Positions 1 through 13,862 of a DNA stretch of 64,000 bases are shown here, piece after piece. This stretch comes from Eunapius fragilis (taxonomy: Eukaryota > Porifera > Demospongiae > Spongillida > Spongillidae): positions 1,841,272 through 1,905,271 of the forward strand of contig OY811984.1 in assembly GCA_963681505.1 (NCBI GenBank), written 5' to 3'. Under the pieces are notes generated by a model. It saw only the letters and a list, made by a program, of their open reading frames with translations. It searched no databases and was not told the DNA's origin. The position numbers and the translations under genes are program-made. The stretch's first letter is position 1. Each line of letters starts with the position of its first letter.

Positions 1-1866
1 ATCGGTTATCAAATTACTTGATAAGTGATTCCTATTCCTAGGTCCTCTACAACTTTTTTCTTTCTTACGCACTTGAAATTGGATGGTATGAATTTCTAAT
101 TACGCGTATAATTTCATTTGTACGCGGCGCTATTTGCGTTAGGTCCATATATGGGATCGTGGACATAACTTATTCCATATTCAAAGAGACACCTATGCCC
201 TCTACAATTTCTTTCATATGCACTGGAAATTAGTTCCTTCATCACGGAGTTACAGTGGCCCGAATTTTTAAATTAGTCGTACATTTTAATTGCACGCGTC
301 ATCTTTGATGCTTCTTCCTGGAATATGCGCTAGATCCCTTTTCGCCGCGACGACCCCATATGTTTGGTGCAAGCATTATTTGTCTATAGAACATTGCATT
401 TGGTAGACTTGAAAGACACAATTTTGCTTCGTTGTGCACTAATAGGGTGTGCATTGGGTCAGTTATTGACATTCTTATGATGTCAAAGTATGGAAGTCTG
501 ATGAGTTCACTTTAACGAACACCATTCTTCTTTTGTATGACACATGCAATAACGCATTCAGCATTATATATGCATAATAATTAGCATTTACAATATATTT
601 ACTCAAATGCGGTACAAATGTGTTAGCGACAGAATTATAAGCCCTCGACGCTTTATGAATCGCTGCATACTTATTCCTAGTGACATAGGCACAACATACA
701 CTGTGACTGAACTGCCACACTACCTTTTCAACAATGTGAACAGTAATCATGTGCATTTTTGTCTGTAATTTTTGTTTTGAAAACCAAATGTTAATTCGTT
801 TCAATGCAAGGATACATTGAGTGAATTTTATAATCACAGTAAGAAACTAAAATCAATTGCAACATTTGTCAAAACTGAGAATTAGAATCTAAAACACGAT
901 TTTAAATCATTACAAAAAATCAGCAAATGATTTCTCTGGTTGAAAAGAAATCATATGTGAAACTATCATTACCACTGTAAATTCACGCGAAGATCAAATT
1001 TTGATTTGCTGATTATACTTCAATAAATTGCGTTTGCGTGGGCGGAAACTGGTGATCTAAATTTCGTCAAAAATTGTGACCGTATTTTCGATTTCTCCGG
1101 CCTAAGAAGACGCGTGCTTTGTAAAGTTGTTTGCAGCAAGGTCTTTATTGCTAGATTACAGAAGAAAAGGGGTTGCACGATACACTAATGCTGCCTAAAT
1201 GTTAGCTAGCATACGGGGTTATTTTGTGTGCCTCGTTAATTTCTATAATCTATCGCGATTAGTCATTCCCTAGTTTGTTAAGGCACTAACTTGAGGAAGT
1301 GTTTCCCATATTTATTAGGTCTTAGTCTATATCCGGATACAATTTCATGAGCTTTCAATGGTGCCCAGGGATCCATTTATCGGCACGGGTGTTTACTGTT
1401 GGATTGCTTATAGCTTGACATATACTACTGCATAACCTGGTATTTCCATGTTAGAACCCTGGGAATCAAACTTATTTTCAATGCATAGACAATCTATTTT
1501 GTTTATGTGCCAAAGAGTTTTGTGATCGTTTAACTCAACCACACCTTTTTGCTAGCTGATACATGGCTCTGATGTACTATTGAGGCTTGTGCACCTATAC
1601 ATGTAAATTAATAGCCATGCAATGAGTGGCACCCAATGAACCGACAGGCACAGTTCTATTTAATACACACCGAATCCGTAAAAGCACGCGTTAGTTATAG
1701 AAAATATTTTACAGCATGGACCTCATGTCATTAAAAACAGCTGTATCATCAAAATATGATGGTGCCCACACAGCGTATTTTTCAAGACAATATATTCATG
1801 TTAGTGTATTCTAGGTATGCATTAACATTGAGAAATGCATTCTATTTGTTTTGTTATTTAGCATAG
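1..1866. other. Intergenic, nothing recognised
   Basis: AT-rich unique-looking sequence. Only short random-looking reading frames occur, including one of 120 codons at 475-837 on the minus strand with no recognisable motif. No RNA gene, repeat array or transposon end was seen. Confidence 0.5.
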
Positions 1867-2040
1867 CGCAAAACTCACGACAGGAACGTTTGTAAAGAAC
1901 GCCAAGCGTACCAATCGCTTCAGGATGTGTCCACAGGTTATCTTCGGGTGTCTGTTAGACGCCTAATTGTTCGGGCAATTAGCTGAAGCGAGTAGCACCT
2001 TATTTGGTGTTGTTATACAAAAAGCACATTACATCAGCTA
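1867..2040. repeat. Dispersed repeat, copy A
   Basis: About 170 bp matches 32799-32965 in the same orientation, with scattered substitutions (by eye roughly 85-90% identity). Both copies begin near ACTCACGACAGGAACG and run to a TTACATCAGCT motif. No coding potential or terminal inverted repeats were seen. It is probably an interspersed element fragment; the family is unknown. Confidence 0.7.
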
Positions 2041-2149
2041 TCGCAATGTTCATGACGCAGCCGGTATAAAATAACCAGCGATATCAAATTCGTTGGTTTT
2101 CCCATGCAATCTCAAGGACAATTCCAATTCCATTCGAGCATCTAAAAGT

Positions 2150-2331
2150 GGAAAGATCCAGCAATCAAAGTGATGGTGGCGTAAAAAGCAAGAGAAAAAG
2201 GCTTCTGATTGAAAAGGAAAAGCTATATTAGCACGCACACAACATGCTGCTAATATAGGTCTATTTCATTTTCCCTTTTCAATCAGAAGCCATGTTTCCT
2301 TGCTTTTCTTGAGAATGTTTTTATTACTTGT
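2150..2331. mobile_element. Foldback MITE-like element, degraded copy
   Basis: Two inverted arms share motifs with the long palindromes at 34251-34533 and 37782-38011: GTAAAAAGCAAG near the outside, GATTGAAAAGGAAAA in the arm, and a centre with AACATGCTGCTAATATAGG. The right arm ends in a GAATGTTTTTATTACTTG tract like the other copies. It is a non-coding, non-autonomous element. The arms are less perfect than in the 34 kb copy, so this one is older. Confidence 0.7.
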
Positions 2332-4088
2332 GTATTAAAAAATCAAGTGTGCAATCTCAAAGCTGATAATTATGTATGCTTCAATCAAAAGTACAATTCT
2401 GACGTATTAATGGAGACAGAGATAAAATACATAGGCTCTAAATCTGATGGTAAATCCTATAGTACATCGTGCCGCAAATCCATTTACTACTCATGCAACC
2501 AGCATATGCCCGTGCAATTATTGAAGTAGTTTTAGCTTTTTAAATGGCTAGGTTTGAAAGTTACTGCTCTTCCTGAACCTTCTATGGTAAGTTATTTAGC
2601 ATATGAACTTGGAGTATTAAATGATTTGCAAGTTGGTAAAATAATTGATGCATAATGGTAAAGATATTGCACTCCACAGTGACAATGGAGAACATATTAA
2701 TGAAATACATATAAGTGTTTCTATAGTACCACCAAACTCATATGTGTTAAGCTTAAGATCCATTGCTGACTACCTGGAAGGTACTTTAGCTCATCTATCA
2801 CCATCCATTGTTCACCAAGCATCATCAGCACCAGTACACAATATTTTTGCAGAACTACCTTATAAGAAAGCATCTAATATTAAAGTAGGGTTCCTTGATT
2901 GAAAAGTAAAATGGAACAATGGAGTGGTTGTGTGCACACTCTCAGAACGAGCAAGAAAGTATAGTTAAATTTTGCATCAGACAAGCTCAGAAGTAAAGTT
3001 AGTTAGTAAACAACATGAACACAACATTTCTATATTACAAGATCAGCGACTAAAGATAAGATTCAAAAGAAGGAGAACAGTTTAAGGAGAAAGATAGAAA
3101 AGTTGCAGTGTGTTGCAGAAAAGCGTGCACTTCAATTCTAAGTGTTGATTGACACGGCTGTCGTAGCAACATGACTAAGTAGCACATAAAGTCAAAGTCC
3201 CGGCGAAAAGCAGGATATTGTAAGCACACATACTACGTGAAAAAACACGGGCTATTTTTAAAATAGTCTTTAACATGCATGCCCTGTGCTACATCACCCA
3301 GTCACGTCAACTCCTGATGCTCCTACATGGAAAATTTTGTAATTCTTTTCGCTGCAACGATCCATACAAAAAGCACTCCAATCAAAGAATTATACAAATA
3401 AACAGCTGACTAATTTTAATTTTGATAGAGTTCCAGATGGCGATGTCAAGGTTCAGTTTTGTTCTAAATAACACATGGTACGTATATACGTGTCATATCA
3501 AGGTTTTCAACATGTAACTGCCACCCGAACAGTCCCTTCTGTTCAGTTTCTAAAATAACGCACATATTCACCAACATAACTTTTCTTAATCGTGAAATAC
3601 ATCGTTTTATCTTCAACAGTTCAAAAGATAAAATCAAATAGCTTGCAGTTGAATCCCGCTCACGTTCGTATACTTGTCTGTTATTTATTACACTGATGAT
3701 TATGAATAATGGTTTGCCACACCGCCATTGATACCAACTCGCTGTCGCACCTTCAAAGCTCACAGGCGTGCTCCAACGTATGTATATACGTAATGCTAGA
3801 GCATTTGCTAGTGATTTATCAACAAGTAAAATAATAATAATAATAATTTATTTTCACCATTTCCGAAAATCCACGCCATGGGTAAACTAGAAACTAAACA
3901 TTTTATTGGAGTGGCCTTTATATGTTGCCCTAACTCGATGTAGACATCACGAGCACGTTAAAGTTCATAACAGAGACAATCCAGAACAAGGACAAATGTT
4001 GCCGAATGATACACAGAGATATTTTACAAAAAACGTGGTAATCAACAACTTTTGCTATAAATTCATTAAAAAATAATAATAATATACA
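2332..4088. other. Intergenic, unrecognised short ORFs
   Basis: Two short plus-strand frames (2347-2529, 60 aa; 2645-2902, 85 aa) have a coding-like look but no motif that I recognise. They could be debris of a transposon into which the neighbouring foldback element inserted. A run of AATAATAAT near 3830-3850 resembles the 3' tails of the LINE fragments elsewhere in the window. Confidence 0.35.
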
Positions 4089-4254
4089 TTATAGAGAGGT
4101 TGCAGTGTCATCCCGGGAAGAGCGGCGGCCATTTTTTTAGTGACCCCAGTTCTGTTACAGGTTGTGAAGAGTGGAAACATTCTGTAACATAACTGGAGAC
4201 ACCAAAAAACATGGCCGCCGCTCTTCCCGGGATGACACTGCAACCTCTCTATAT
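4089..4254. mobile_element. Foldback MITE, about 70-bp inverted arms
   Basis: Nearly perfect inverted repeats: the left arm starts ATAGAGAGGTTGCAGTGTCA and the right arm ends with its complement (TGACACTGCAACCTCTCTAT). Both arms carry the CCCGGGAAGAGCGGCGGCCAT block and meet in a short central loop around 4160-4180. No protein is encoded. It abuts LINE 3' sequence starting at 4255, so it probably inserted in or beside that LINE fragment. Confidence 0.85.
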
Positions 4255-4420
4255 GGCCGTCTGAGCTTGATTTTGGTACGGGCCAATGCTGGAGCTATCT
4301 TGATGAGATCCCTGCCTTTGATTACATCATTTTGGACTTATAGTAACATTAGTGTGTATGTTCATGTTCATGTATTCTTACATGTATTATTATTTACATT
4401 ATTATTATAATTTAAATATG
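4255..4420 (+). mobile_element. LINE 3'-end fragment
   Basis: The plus-strand frame reads YGRLSLILVRANAGAILMR, matching the C-terminus of the long LINE ORF at 36163-37668 (FGRLNITLVRAIARAILAR). Only the last few dozen codons and the 3' tail are present, typical of 5'-truncated insertion or of disruption by the adjacent foldback element. Confidence 0.65.
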
Positions 4421-4430
4421 CACAGACATC

Positions 4431-4850
4431 CTAATACCCAACTGGTCTTTGGGTAAGCCAGCAGCCTTCGACTTGTCTGTGACGTCACCGCTCAACTCCA
4501 ATGTTTTACTTGAAGCGGGACTAGCGGCAGGTCAGGCTGCCAGAGCTACCTTAGCAAAGAAAACATGAAGAAAATGATGCCAAATGCAAGGAGCTAGGGT
4601 GGGTTTGCGTCCCCATGGTGGTTGAGGCATATGGTGCTTGGGGGACAGAAGCAATGGAGTCATTTTCACTTCTGGCCTCTTGCCTTGCAACTAGCTCTAA
4701 CAAGGCTAAGGCTGAGGTCCTATATGGGAGGCTGAACCTCAATTCAGATTAACTTAGTTAGAGCCAATGCCGCAGCCATCCTCTCCAGATGTTTTGTCCC
4801 TGACTATTACCATTAGTAGGGTGCATTTATTTATCTTACTGCTGTATATT
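4431..4850 (+). mobile_element. LINE C-terminal fragment, decayed
   Basis: The first part reads GKPAAFDLSVTSPLNSNVLL, matching the nuclease-like C-terminal segment of the LINE at 36163-37668. The frame then breaks by stops and shifts, although nucleotide similarity continues to a final block resembling NLVRANAAAILSR near 4750. A second, older insertion of the same family. Confidence 0.65.
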
Positions 4851-6157
4851 TGTGAAAATTAATAGTCATATACATGAAATAAAAATTAAGAATAATCAGC
4901 CCGTGATTTTTCACAGGGGGCACGCTAGTAAAAAATAAATAAGCAATCGTATGTACTTTTCTTCGTATGGGTCTTTAATATCTGGCAGCTATACAGCTCG
5001 AGGATGCTTTGATCTCCCCATTCAGCTTACTCCAGACGATCGTTTCTGGCTCCGAATCGCTGGACGTAGATGGGACCAAAAAGTGACACGAGAGACGTGG
5101 GGGGTGGGGGGTTTCAGGGCATGGGACGAGGCTGGCACTGTATTTTCAGTCGCTAGTGCAGAAAACTGCGCGTGCCTTCCTTTGTAATGAAAGTGCACAA
5201 CTCAAGATCATGATATGTTATATATATTCTGAAACCTGATGAAAAAAAAAATTGGCACTTGCTAATACATTATTTTTTATACAGTAAAACAAACAATAAA
5301 CTAAACACAAGACAATTAACTATGTACTTGGCACTTGCTGTATTAGATATCCACTTATGCAATTTAGCAAGATACTGCAACAGATTGTTTAGTATAGATC
5401 TGTCTCTTCTGCAATGTAGTATGAATTGTTTGGTCACTATTTATAATAAGGCTACAATAGGTGTTGGCACATGGGGCCAGGCCACACTAATATGTAGATA
5501 TACTAACAACCAGCTGGTGGTTAATGTCCAGGCTTCTGGGTTATTAATATATATGAACCACAGTATATTATATATTCTATAAAATCCAAATCCAATCACA
5601 GTGGACAAGATCTTGAAGTGCCCTTGACAGGTTAAGCTACACGGAAGAGCATTTTCGTAACGCTTAGTTTACCTTTAGCCCTCATTCAGTCTCTTACACA
5701 CACCCTCCAGCATCCTCCCCCCCCCCACACACCACCACCACCACTACCACTTCCTTTGCTCTTTTCTCCTGCACTCCACTTCCAATGGCACACTGCCAAA
5801 AGGTCATAAGATATTTCATCCTGGACTGCCCTGGCCAACCAATCACTGAATAGTAATGAATTAATTAGGTATATAAAAGCATTTGGACCACTTAAAACGT
5901 AACTTGATGACGTTTAGTTTGTTATTCTCAGTCTTGCACTGGTTACGTGCATGTGCTCTTTTTCCATCCTGATTCCAAGCCGTAAATAACAACATGCCGT
6001 TGTGGCATACATTTTTGCTCATTATGTACTCATGAGGGTTAGGGTCCATGTGTAATCGAAACACGCAACTTTCTGTGGGCGGAGCGTCCGCTTAATTGAC
6101 GGCAAATATATATCGCAATCGTCTCCCGCATGGGTAATATAGCAAACGTTTAAGAAC
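4851..6157. other. Upstream region of gene 1
   Basis: No gene or transposon recognised. Contains a short poly-C/CA tract near 5718-5750 and the putative core promoter noted separately. Confidence 0.4.
5833..5880 (+). promoter_or_regulatory. Possible CCAAT and TATA boxes
   Basis: GGCCAACCAATCAC at about 5833-5846 and GTATATAAAAGC at about 5869-5880 have the spacing and orientation of a CCAAT/TATA core promoter. They lie about 280 bp before the proposed start codon of gene 1 (6158). Motif evidence only. Confidence 0.25.
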
Positions 6158-9100
6158 ATGAGTAGGTGGGCTCTACCAGTACTGGCACTCGTCTCACTGG
6201 CTTCAACCGTTATGTTGTGTCTGGAATACGAGTACACAATTTTATGTGCGTACACGTAGGCCTAGGCAAAATGTATCGCTGTCGTGCTTCGTTTATCTAT
6301 TTCTTTTTGCATGCAGATGGCCCCAGTCATCAGGCTAGGACCCTTTCTCTCAGCGAAGAAAGAAGCTCGTATAAGGATAAGCGCGATGTAACCGCCGGTG
6401 GAGGCGCCGAGGACGTCGTGGCCCCTGTACGTACAGAACCTGTAAGTGCGCGACGTTCGTTCACACATGTGGACGTGCATGTATTTCACGGCACGACAAA
6501 CTCCGCTATTCTTACAGGTGTTGCGCACGCCGACACACGAAACCGTGGGTCTCCTGAACTACGACGTGTGGAGGTGGGCCGTGGGCTTTATGGTGAATGA
6601 CTTGCGCATCAAGAGAGACTTCCCTAACAAACCCACCGTGAGTTGCCAGAGTACGAGTGCATAATTTGACGCGTCATCTCTTTCCAAGTGTGGCTATTAA
6701 AATAGTGTGCTAGTGTGTGTACGTGTCAAGTTCAATTCCATATGTGTGAGGGATAGCGGTCTCACCACTTTAATTTGCACGGAATGCACCTATCAACGGT
6801 CTCCCCCACCAAAGGTGGGGATTTGACAATTTCGGTTTTTAACCCCCACATGATGGTTACATGTACAAAAACTTTCATATTGATTTGTTTTATATAGTCA
6901 GCTTGCAGCGTATAAGTCATACTTCTCATGAATAATTAAGCACATGGTCATTCCGGGGCAAAAATCTTAGTCAGTCCCCATCCAAAAGGCCCCCCCCCCC
7001 CATCTGTGCTCGCACTGGGGAAGGTGGGGGGACCATTGGTAGGTGCATAATATTTGATCTCTGCTCGTGCACATCAGTGTCGTGATTTAGGCTGTCAAGT
7101 AGTGATATGCTTGTACTTGCAATAAACCTAACACAGGGTTTGTGGAAGAAAGGGACCCGGGAGGGGGGGGGAGGAGGAGGAGGAGGAGGGGGGCTTAGCC
7201 CTTCTACTATATTGGAACAAGCGATATACTATGTCCCTTGTTTCCAGCCCAGTCAAAGTTTGATGTACACCTTCACGACATCAGGCATAATTATAATTCA
7301 ATTATTGCCAATACTAGTTACCAGGAATGGTCGTATAAACATGTCATAGTGCAGGGAGCTGGGGTAGGTAAGGGGTCTGGGGTTAGGTAAGGGGTCTGGG
7401 GTTAGGTAAGGGTATCTGGGGGTATGGATGGTGGGTAATGTTGTCATGAGGGTATCTGAGGGTGGGTAATGTTGTCATGCTGAGGGTGGGTAATGTTGTC
7501 ATGCTGAGGGTAGGTAATGTTGTCATGCTGAGGGTAGGTAATGTTGTCATGCTGAGGGTAGGTGAGGGTAGGTGATGTTGTCATGCTGAGGGTAGGTAAT
7601 GTTGTCATGCTGAGGGTAGGTGAGGGTAGGTGATGTTGTCATGCTGAGGGTAGGTAATGTTGTCATGCTGAGGGTGGGTAATGTTGTCATGCTGAGGGTA
7701 GGTGAGGGTAGGTGATGTTGTCATGCTGGAGGGTAGGTAATGTTGTCATGCTGAGGGTAGGTAATGTTGTCATGCTGAGGGTGGGTAATGTTGTCAGCTC
7801 TGGCAGTTCTCATAATGGTGCTAATATGTCATCTTGAGAAGATAAGAAATGTGGAAATGTGGACCATATAAATGCATTTCTTCTAAGATCCCCACCCTCA
7901 CCCAACCCCTCCATACAAACATCATGTGTACCACTAGCTACAAGGAAACATCCCACAATCAGTAGGCTGTAATGCTTGGTGGTAGTTCCAATTGAAACTA
8001 CACTTATAAACACCTTCACCTTAGGGCCACCTTAGGGCCACCTTAGGGCCACCTTAGGGCCACCTTAGGGCGTGACTAAGTGTAGCCACTGGCGATGTGG
8101 GAGGGGTGAAAGGTGGAAGAGGAATATGAGGAGGGATGGAAGGAGGAAGGAGAGTGGATATATATATTTTTTGGGGCTTTTTGTGCAATCTGATATGAAG
8201 CTGTGTTGACATCATGGAATTCACATACAACCACTTTGATCATTAACTATTGTGCAGTTCCCCCCCCCCCCCCCCCCCCCTCAGTATCTAGATATAATTG
8301 CTATACATGTAAGTCCTGAGCTGTCCATACAAAGTTATATGGGGGGGGAGGGGGGGGGGGAGGGGAACTGCTGTGTGGTGGTAATATCTCTGTTACCATT
8401 TATGTGTTGCTAACACTTGAACAGGTGCGAACCAACATTAGCACGCTGAGGGTGGAGTTCAATGAGTCTGCTGGGAGCAGCAATGACAAGGGAATGTATG
8501 GCCACAGGATATATGGTATTCTAATGCCCAAAGCCACTGGTGAGGGTTACCATCATGTGTGTGTGTGCTGTGCTAATGGTGCTTCCCTATTCTTTAGGGG
8601 ACTACTCCTTCTTGGTGGAGATGACTCATATCACGTGTGCCTTCTCTGTTGAGCTCTGGTTGAGTACTGACTCTGATCCGATGAGCAGCAGGAAGATCAT
8701 AGCCACACACATGCCTCCTGTGGTAAGCATATTCACATCATTAGGCGTTGATGTAATTGGAACTATCTATGAAATTGGAACTAATTAACATAATCTGATT
8801 TTAACCCTTTGGGATAGACTACCACTCACATGCACCTACCAGTCTATGTGACTGCTAGCAATCATTAACCTAAAACTTTCACTATTGCCATAATTTATGC
8901 TACTGGTCAACCCCATTCATGTGCCAATGACCAGCATTAAAAAACCTGTTTTTGTATGTGCCTTGTGTGTACCTCTTGTGTGTACATGGGGGGTACCGGG
9001 GGATACTGGGAGTGCCTTTGTGTACCTGGGGGTACCTGGGGTATACCTTGGGGGGGGGGGAGGTACCTGGCATGGGGGTGCCTTTGTGTATTTCTAGTAA

Positions 9101-12100
9101 GCCTTTTCCTGTTATACATATATCAACAAGGGGTGAGAAGGCCAGCAATGTACAATTGTTTGTGGCTCACATCACACGCCCATGCGCACCTTCAACCTTA
9201 TCTACAGCGGACTTCCTCAAATAAGAATAAGTTTATTACTCTGCACTTCTTGATCGGCAGTGACTGTTATGCATAAATCAACAAGGAGGCCAGTAACGAT
9301 AGGCTTCAAAGTTTTTAGTGTTGATTCGATTCCGGCATTTTTTGCATGAGACTGGTGAGACGTTAGTAGTAGAAGTAGGTCGCCATATCGGCGTTCCCTG
9401 GCCCGTAAGATCAGCTATAACCGATCTAGACTGACGGGGATAGGGATACCACCCTAACTAGGATGGTAAGCCGTACCGTAGGACCGCCTTTATTCTAGGA
9501 TGTGCAATTGCTTGTGGCTCATATTACATGCCTGAGCTGGCTTGCTTTGTGGCATGTTTATGCTTGTACTAAACACAGAATTCCTTCTTGGGGGGGGAGG
9601 GGGAGTGGGGGGTCTAACTGCCTTGACCCCAAGACAGCAGGTATAGTGCATTAGCCTGGTTACAAAGCTTTTTGCAATGACATGACCTGCCAAGGCACTG
9701 GTTCTTCATTGTCACGTGTTCCCCTGTTGTATATGTACACCCTGAGTTAAGTAGATCTGGTGAACCAGAGGGCAACCATTTTTGTTACTTACTTAGTATG
9801 TGCGCACCGTTCAACCTTATCCACAGCGGACTTCCTCAAATAAAAAACAGTTTATGACTACATATTTCCAACTGCAGCCATTTATTTATATGTACATATA
9901 CATAACATCACTGCCAACCAAGAAGTGCCTCAAGTAGGCACTCATTCGCCATATTAATCAGTGGGTGTTGTTGCCCGGTGATTGAGGGAATAAGCACTGG
10001 TGCGCCCGTGCTGTGGGTGCACCAGGTGCGCCAGTGCTGCGGGTGCACCAGGTGCACCAGTGCTGTGGGTGCACCAGGTGCGCCAGTGCTGCGGGTGCAC
10101 CAGGTGCGCCAGTGCTGTGGGTGCACCAGGTGCGCCAGTGCTGTGGGTGCACCAGCACTGCAGGTTTTCGAGGGAGTGTTACCGCAACACCTGTCATGTA
10201 CCAAATATCCTCCAATCAAATGCAAACATGCATGGAAATGAAGAGCACATGTGACCATTTCCAACCTTGGTGGAGGACCGGCCAAATCATTTTGTACACC
10301 AAACATGTCTGTTCAACCCTCCCTGGCATACATGGGGGGATCACTGCTGTAAGAATGTCCTAACGCTTTTTTAATTTCAAGGTCTATATAAGCGTATTTA
10401 TTCAAGTTTTCAAATTATCTGATCTTTTGGACACCTACCTAAATCCTCTTTAACTTCTTTCATGTGCTCACTAACATTGGTTTGTCATGGAGTTGCAGTG
10501 ACCTGAATATGTGTACATTTCATCTGCACACATCAACCTTCTTGGGAAATTTATATAACATTGCGTTAGGTCCCTTTTTCAGCAAAGATATCTTATATGG
10601 AGTTCTGATATGTCCGGTACAATAACTTTGAAGTGAACATTAATTAATTCTCAATGAAGCATTGCCCTTCTTTTGATTGTCCTGGAAATGTGGCAAAAAT
10701 GCAACAATTATTATACATATATGGGCATACTTGAAGGTCTGTACATATGGGCATACTTGAGGTCTGTATGTATGGGCATACTTGAAGGTCTGTACATATG
10801 GGCATACTTGAAGGTCTGTACATATGGGCATACTTGAAGGTCTGTACATATGGGCATACTTGAAGGTCTGTACATATGGGCATACTTGAAGGTCTGTACA
10901 TATGGGCATACTTGAAGGTCTGTACATATGGGCATACTTGAAGGCCTGTACATATGGGCATACTTGAAGGTCTGTACATATGGGCATACTTGAAGGTCTG
11001 TACATATGGGCATACTTGAAGGTCTGTACGTATGGGCATACTTGAAGGCCTGTACATATGGGCATACTTGAAGGTCTGTACATATGGGCATACTTGAAGG
11101 TCTGTACATATGGGCATACTTGAAGGTCTGTACGTATGGGCATACTTGAAGGCCTGTACATATGGGCATACTTGAAGGTCTGTACGTACATATGGGCATA
11201 CTTGAAGGTCTGTATGTATGGGCATACTTGAGGTCTGTACATATGGGCATACTTGAAGGTCTGTACATATGGGCATACTTGAAGGTCTGTACGTATATAT
11301 ATGGGTATAGCTGAGGGTATATATATATATATATATATATATGGGCATATCTAAGGGTCTATGGAACTTTAAAAAGTGCTCTGATGCTATAATGGATAGC
11401 AGATAACATTACATACGGTGCCGGATTTAGACAGTCATGGGCCCTGGGCAATTAGCCTTGGTGGACCCTCCCACCCTCCCATCCTTCCACTTCGCGCACT
11501 TCTATTCTCTGGCTCTGGCTCCATGTGTTATTTCTCAATTCACTTAATTAACACTTAATTAACACGCTTATCACATAACCATAAAACATGAAATAATTAT
11601 GAGCATGGTGGGGGCCCTTCAAAGAGCAGTGGGCTCTCGGCAGCTGCTCTGGTTGCCCCTCCTAAAACTGGCACTGTTTACATAGAGTGGGTGTTTTCAA
11701 TTGAACCATAGACATATTGCAAACCATAGACATATTGCAAACACAGTGGGATAACATCCTTATAAATTCTTTTGTTCTTGAGTTTCATTACAGCACACTT
11801 TGACATATAGGGCCTTCCAAATTCTCACACACCTATAGGGATTCTGCCACAATTACATTATATGTGGGACTGTCCTCTATATTCCGTCCTGCCCAGGGCT
11901 ACATTACATGGTGGGACTGTCCTCTATATTACATGGTGGGACTGTCCCTGCCCCTATATTATTATTGCATGTGGACTGTCCCAGTCATTAAGGAGGGGCA
12001 TGGGGTGGGGTGCAGTTGTTACACCAAGGTGTGTAGCAAGAACAGTTTTGTTTTTCAGTCATTGTAAATTTAAACAACACTGACATATAGTATAAGTTCT

Positions 12101-13799
12101 TTTAGAATTTGGGCCGAGATAAGTAAGGCTTAAACAATTTGTCCTACTAGTAAGGCTACGAACATTTTGCTTACCGCACACCGAGCATAAAGGATAGCTC
12201 CACCAGCACTGCTTTGTTAGGGATAGCTCCACCAGCACTGCTTTGTTAAGGATAGCTCTACCAGCACTGCTTTGTTAAGGATAGCTCCACCAGCACTGCT
12301 TTGTTAAGGATAGCTCCACCAGCACTGCTTTGTTAAGGATAGCTCCACCAGCACTGCTTTGTTAAGGATAGCTCCACCAGCACTGCTTTGTTAGGGATAG
12401 CTCCACCAGCACTGCTTTGTTAAGGATAGCTCCACCAGCACTGCTTTGTTAAGGATAGCTCCACCAGCACTGCTTAGTTATACTGCTATACGCATATCAA
12501 AAGGATTTAAGCCTTACTTTTCTTGGTCCTATCCTAAAAAACTTGTACTACCGTTAACTGTAACATCAAAACGGCAAAGTCTTATTGTACACACGGGCAT
12601 GAAATTGTACCAGGACAATAGAACAATGTTCCCCTAACCCAAATCTTTAACCCCCTCCCCCCCCCCCCCCAACGACTGGTTCCCCTAATCTCTACCCATA
12701 GGCATTGGAACCAGGGGGCTGAAGTCCCCCAGGTTTTACTATGGGGGCACTCTACCTAATTACTGCATGCGCCGTACATTTACAAAATTGAAATTAATTC
12801 TTAATTGGTGCTTTAATGTATTAAGGTTCAATTTGGTCAAATCAAAAGTTCGAAACCCTGGTCCCAGAAAGCCTAAAAGTCATGAAACAAAAAAAGGCAT
12901 ATTTCCCAAAAAGCCATGTGATGGTCATTCAATTCTCACGTCAAGCAACACCTCTGCAACGAGTCCCGATGTTCTGTCAGTGACCACTGCGGTGACTGCA
13001 TCAAATAATGTCTCCCTTAGCTCAGCCTCTGTCTGATTCTCCCAGTCTCATCCTTTCCAGTTCAACCTCATCTGTAGTTCCATGTAGTTCGGCATCGTCA
13101 GATTTATTAGTTGCGCCATCTATCTCCGTCATCTGCAAGGTGCTGCTAAAATGAGCACGATAGTTTGTGATTGTTTAGGTTTGATTGGTGAAATATCACA
13201 GCTTATTCATTATTCCCCTAAACGCAGTCTTATTTCCAATAAATGTAGAAATGAGCTCAATCCCAACTCACAAGGGCTCAAACCTCTTTGTGCTACTCGA
13301 TGGACAGTGAGAACAGGTGCTATAGAGTCTGTTATTGAGAACTACGAAGCATGATACAAGCATTTGAAGAAATAAGTACCACTAGCTATGACGATTATGG
13401 AAGACGAGCCAAAGGGTATTGGCTCAGCTTCAGAAATTTCAAATCTATTAAGCTGTGTTACCTTGTGTTCGCTGTGACAGAGGAAGTATCATTGTTACTT
13501 GCAGGGCAAAAGCACAACTCTGGAAGACGCATTGCAACAGGCAGATATTGTATCTACGATTAAATGAGGCTTTCCATGTGTTTTGATATAATAAATTTGC
13601 CCCCCCCCCCCCCCCCACCTCAGGTATTATGACCTATGTACCCCATGACTGGTCCCCTAATCTTTACCCTCTGACTGGTTCTGCTCAGAGATATGACCTG
13701 TCAATCTGTGTAGCCATTAGTGCCTCTCCTCCTGTATCTGTTCCTCCCTGCACTCACTCCCTCATTCTTCCCTCACTCCCTCCCTCCCTCCCTCAGTCC

Positions 13800-13862
<63 letters not shown>

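Noticed and set aside
6166-6600. 144-codon ORF starting at 6166
   Set aside because: It reads through intron 1 and past exon 2. The ATG at 6158 in another frame gives a signal anchor, as in both paralogues.
8956-9276. Overlapping ORFs rich in GGT/TAC codons
   Set aside because: They come from a short GGGGGTACCTGGG-type repeat in intron 5 of gene 1 and have no homology.
12186-12475. CRISPR-like regular 29-bp repeats (also the 36-bp array at 22447-22740)
   Set aside because: Units are directly adjacent with no unique spacers, and the context is a eukaryotic gene. They are minisatellites.
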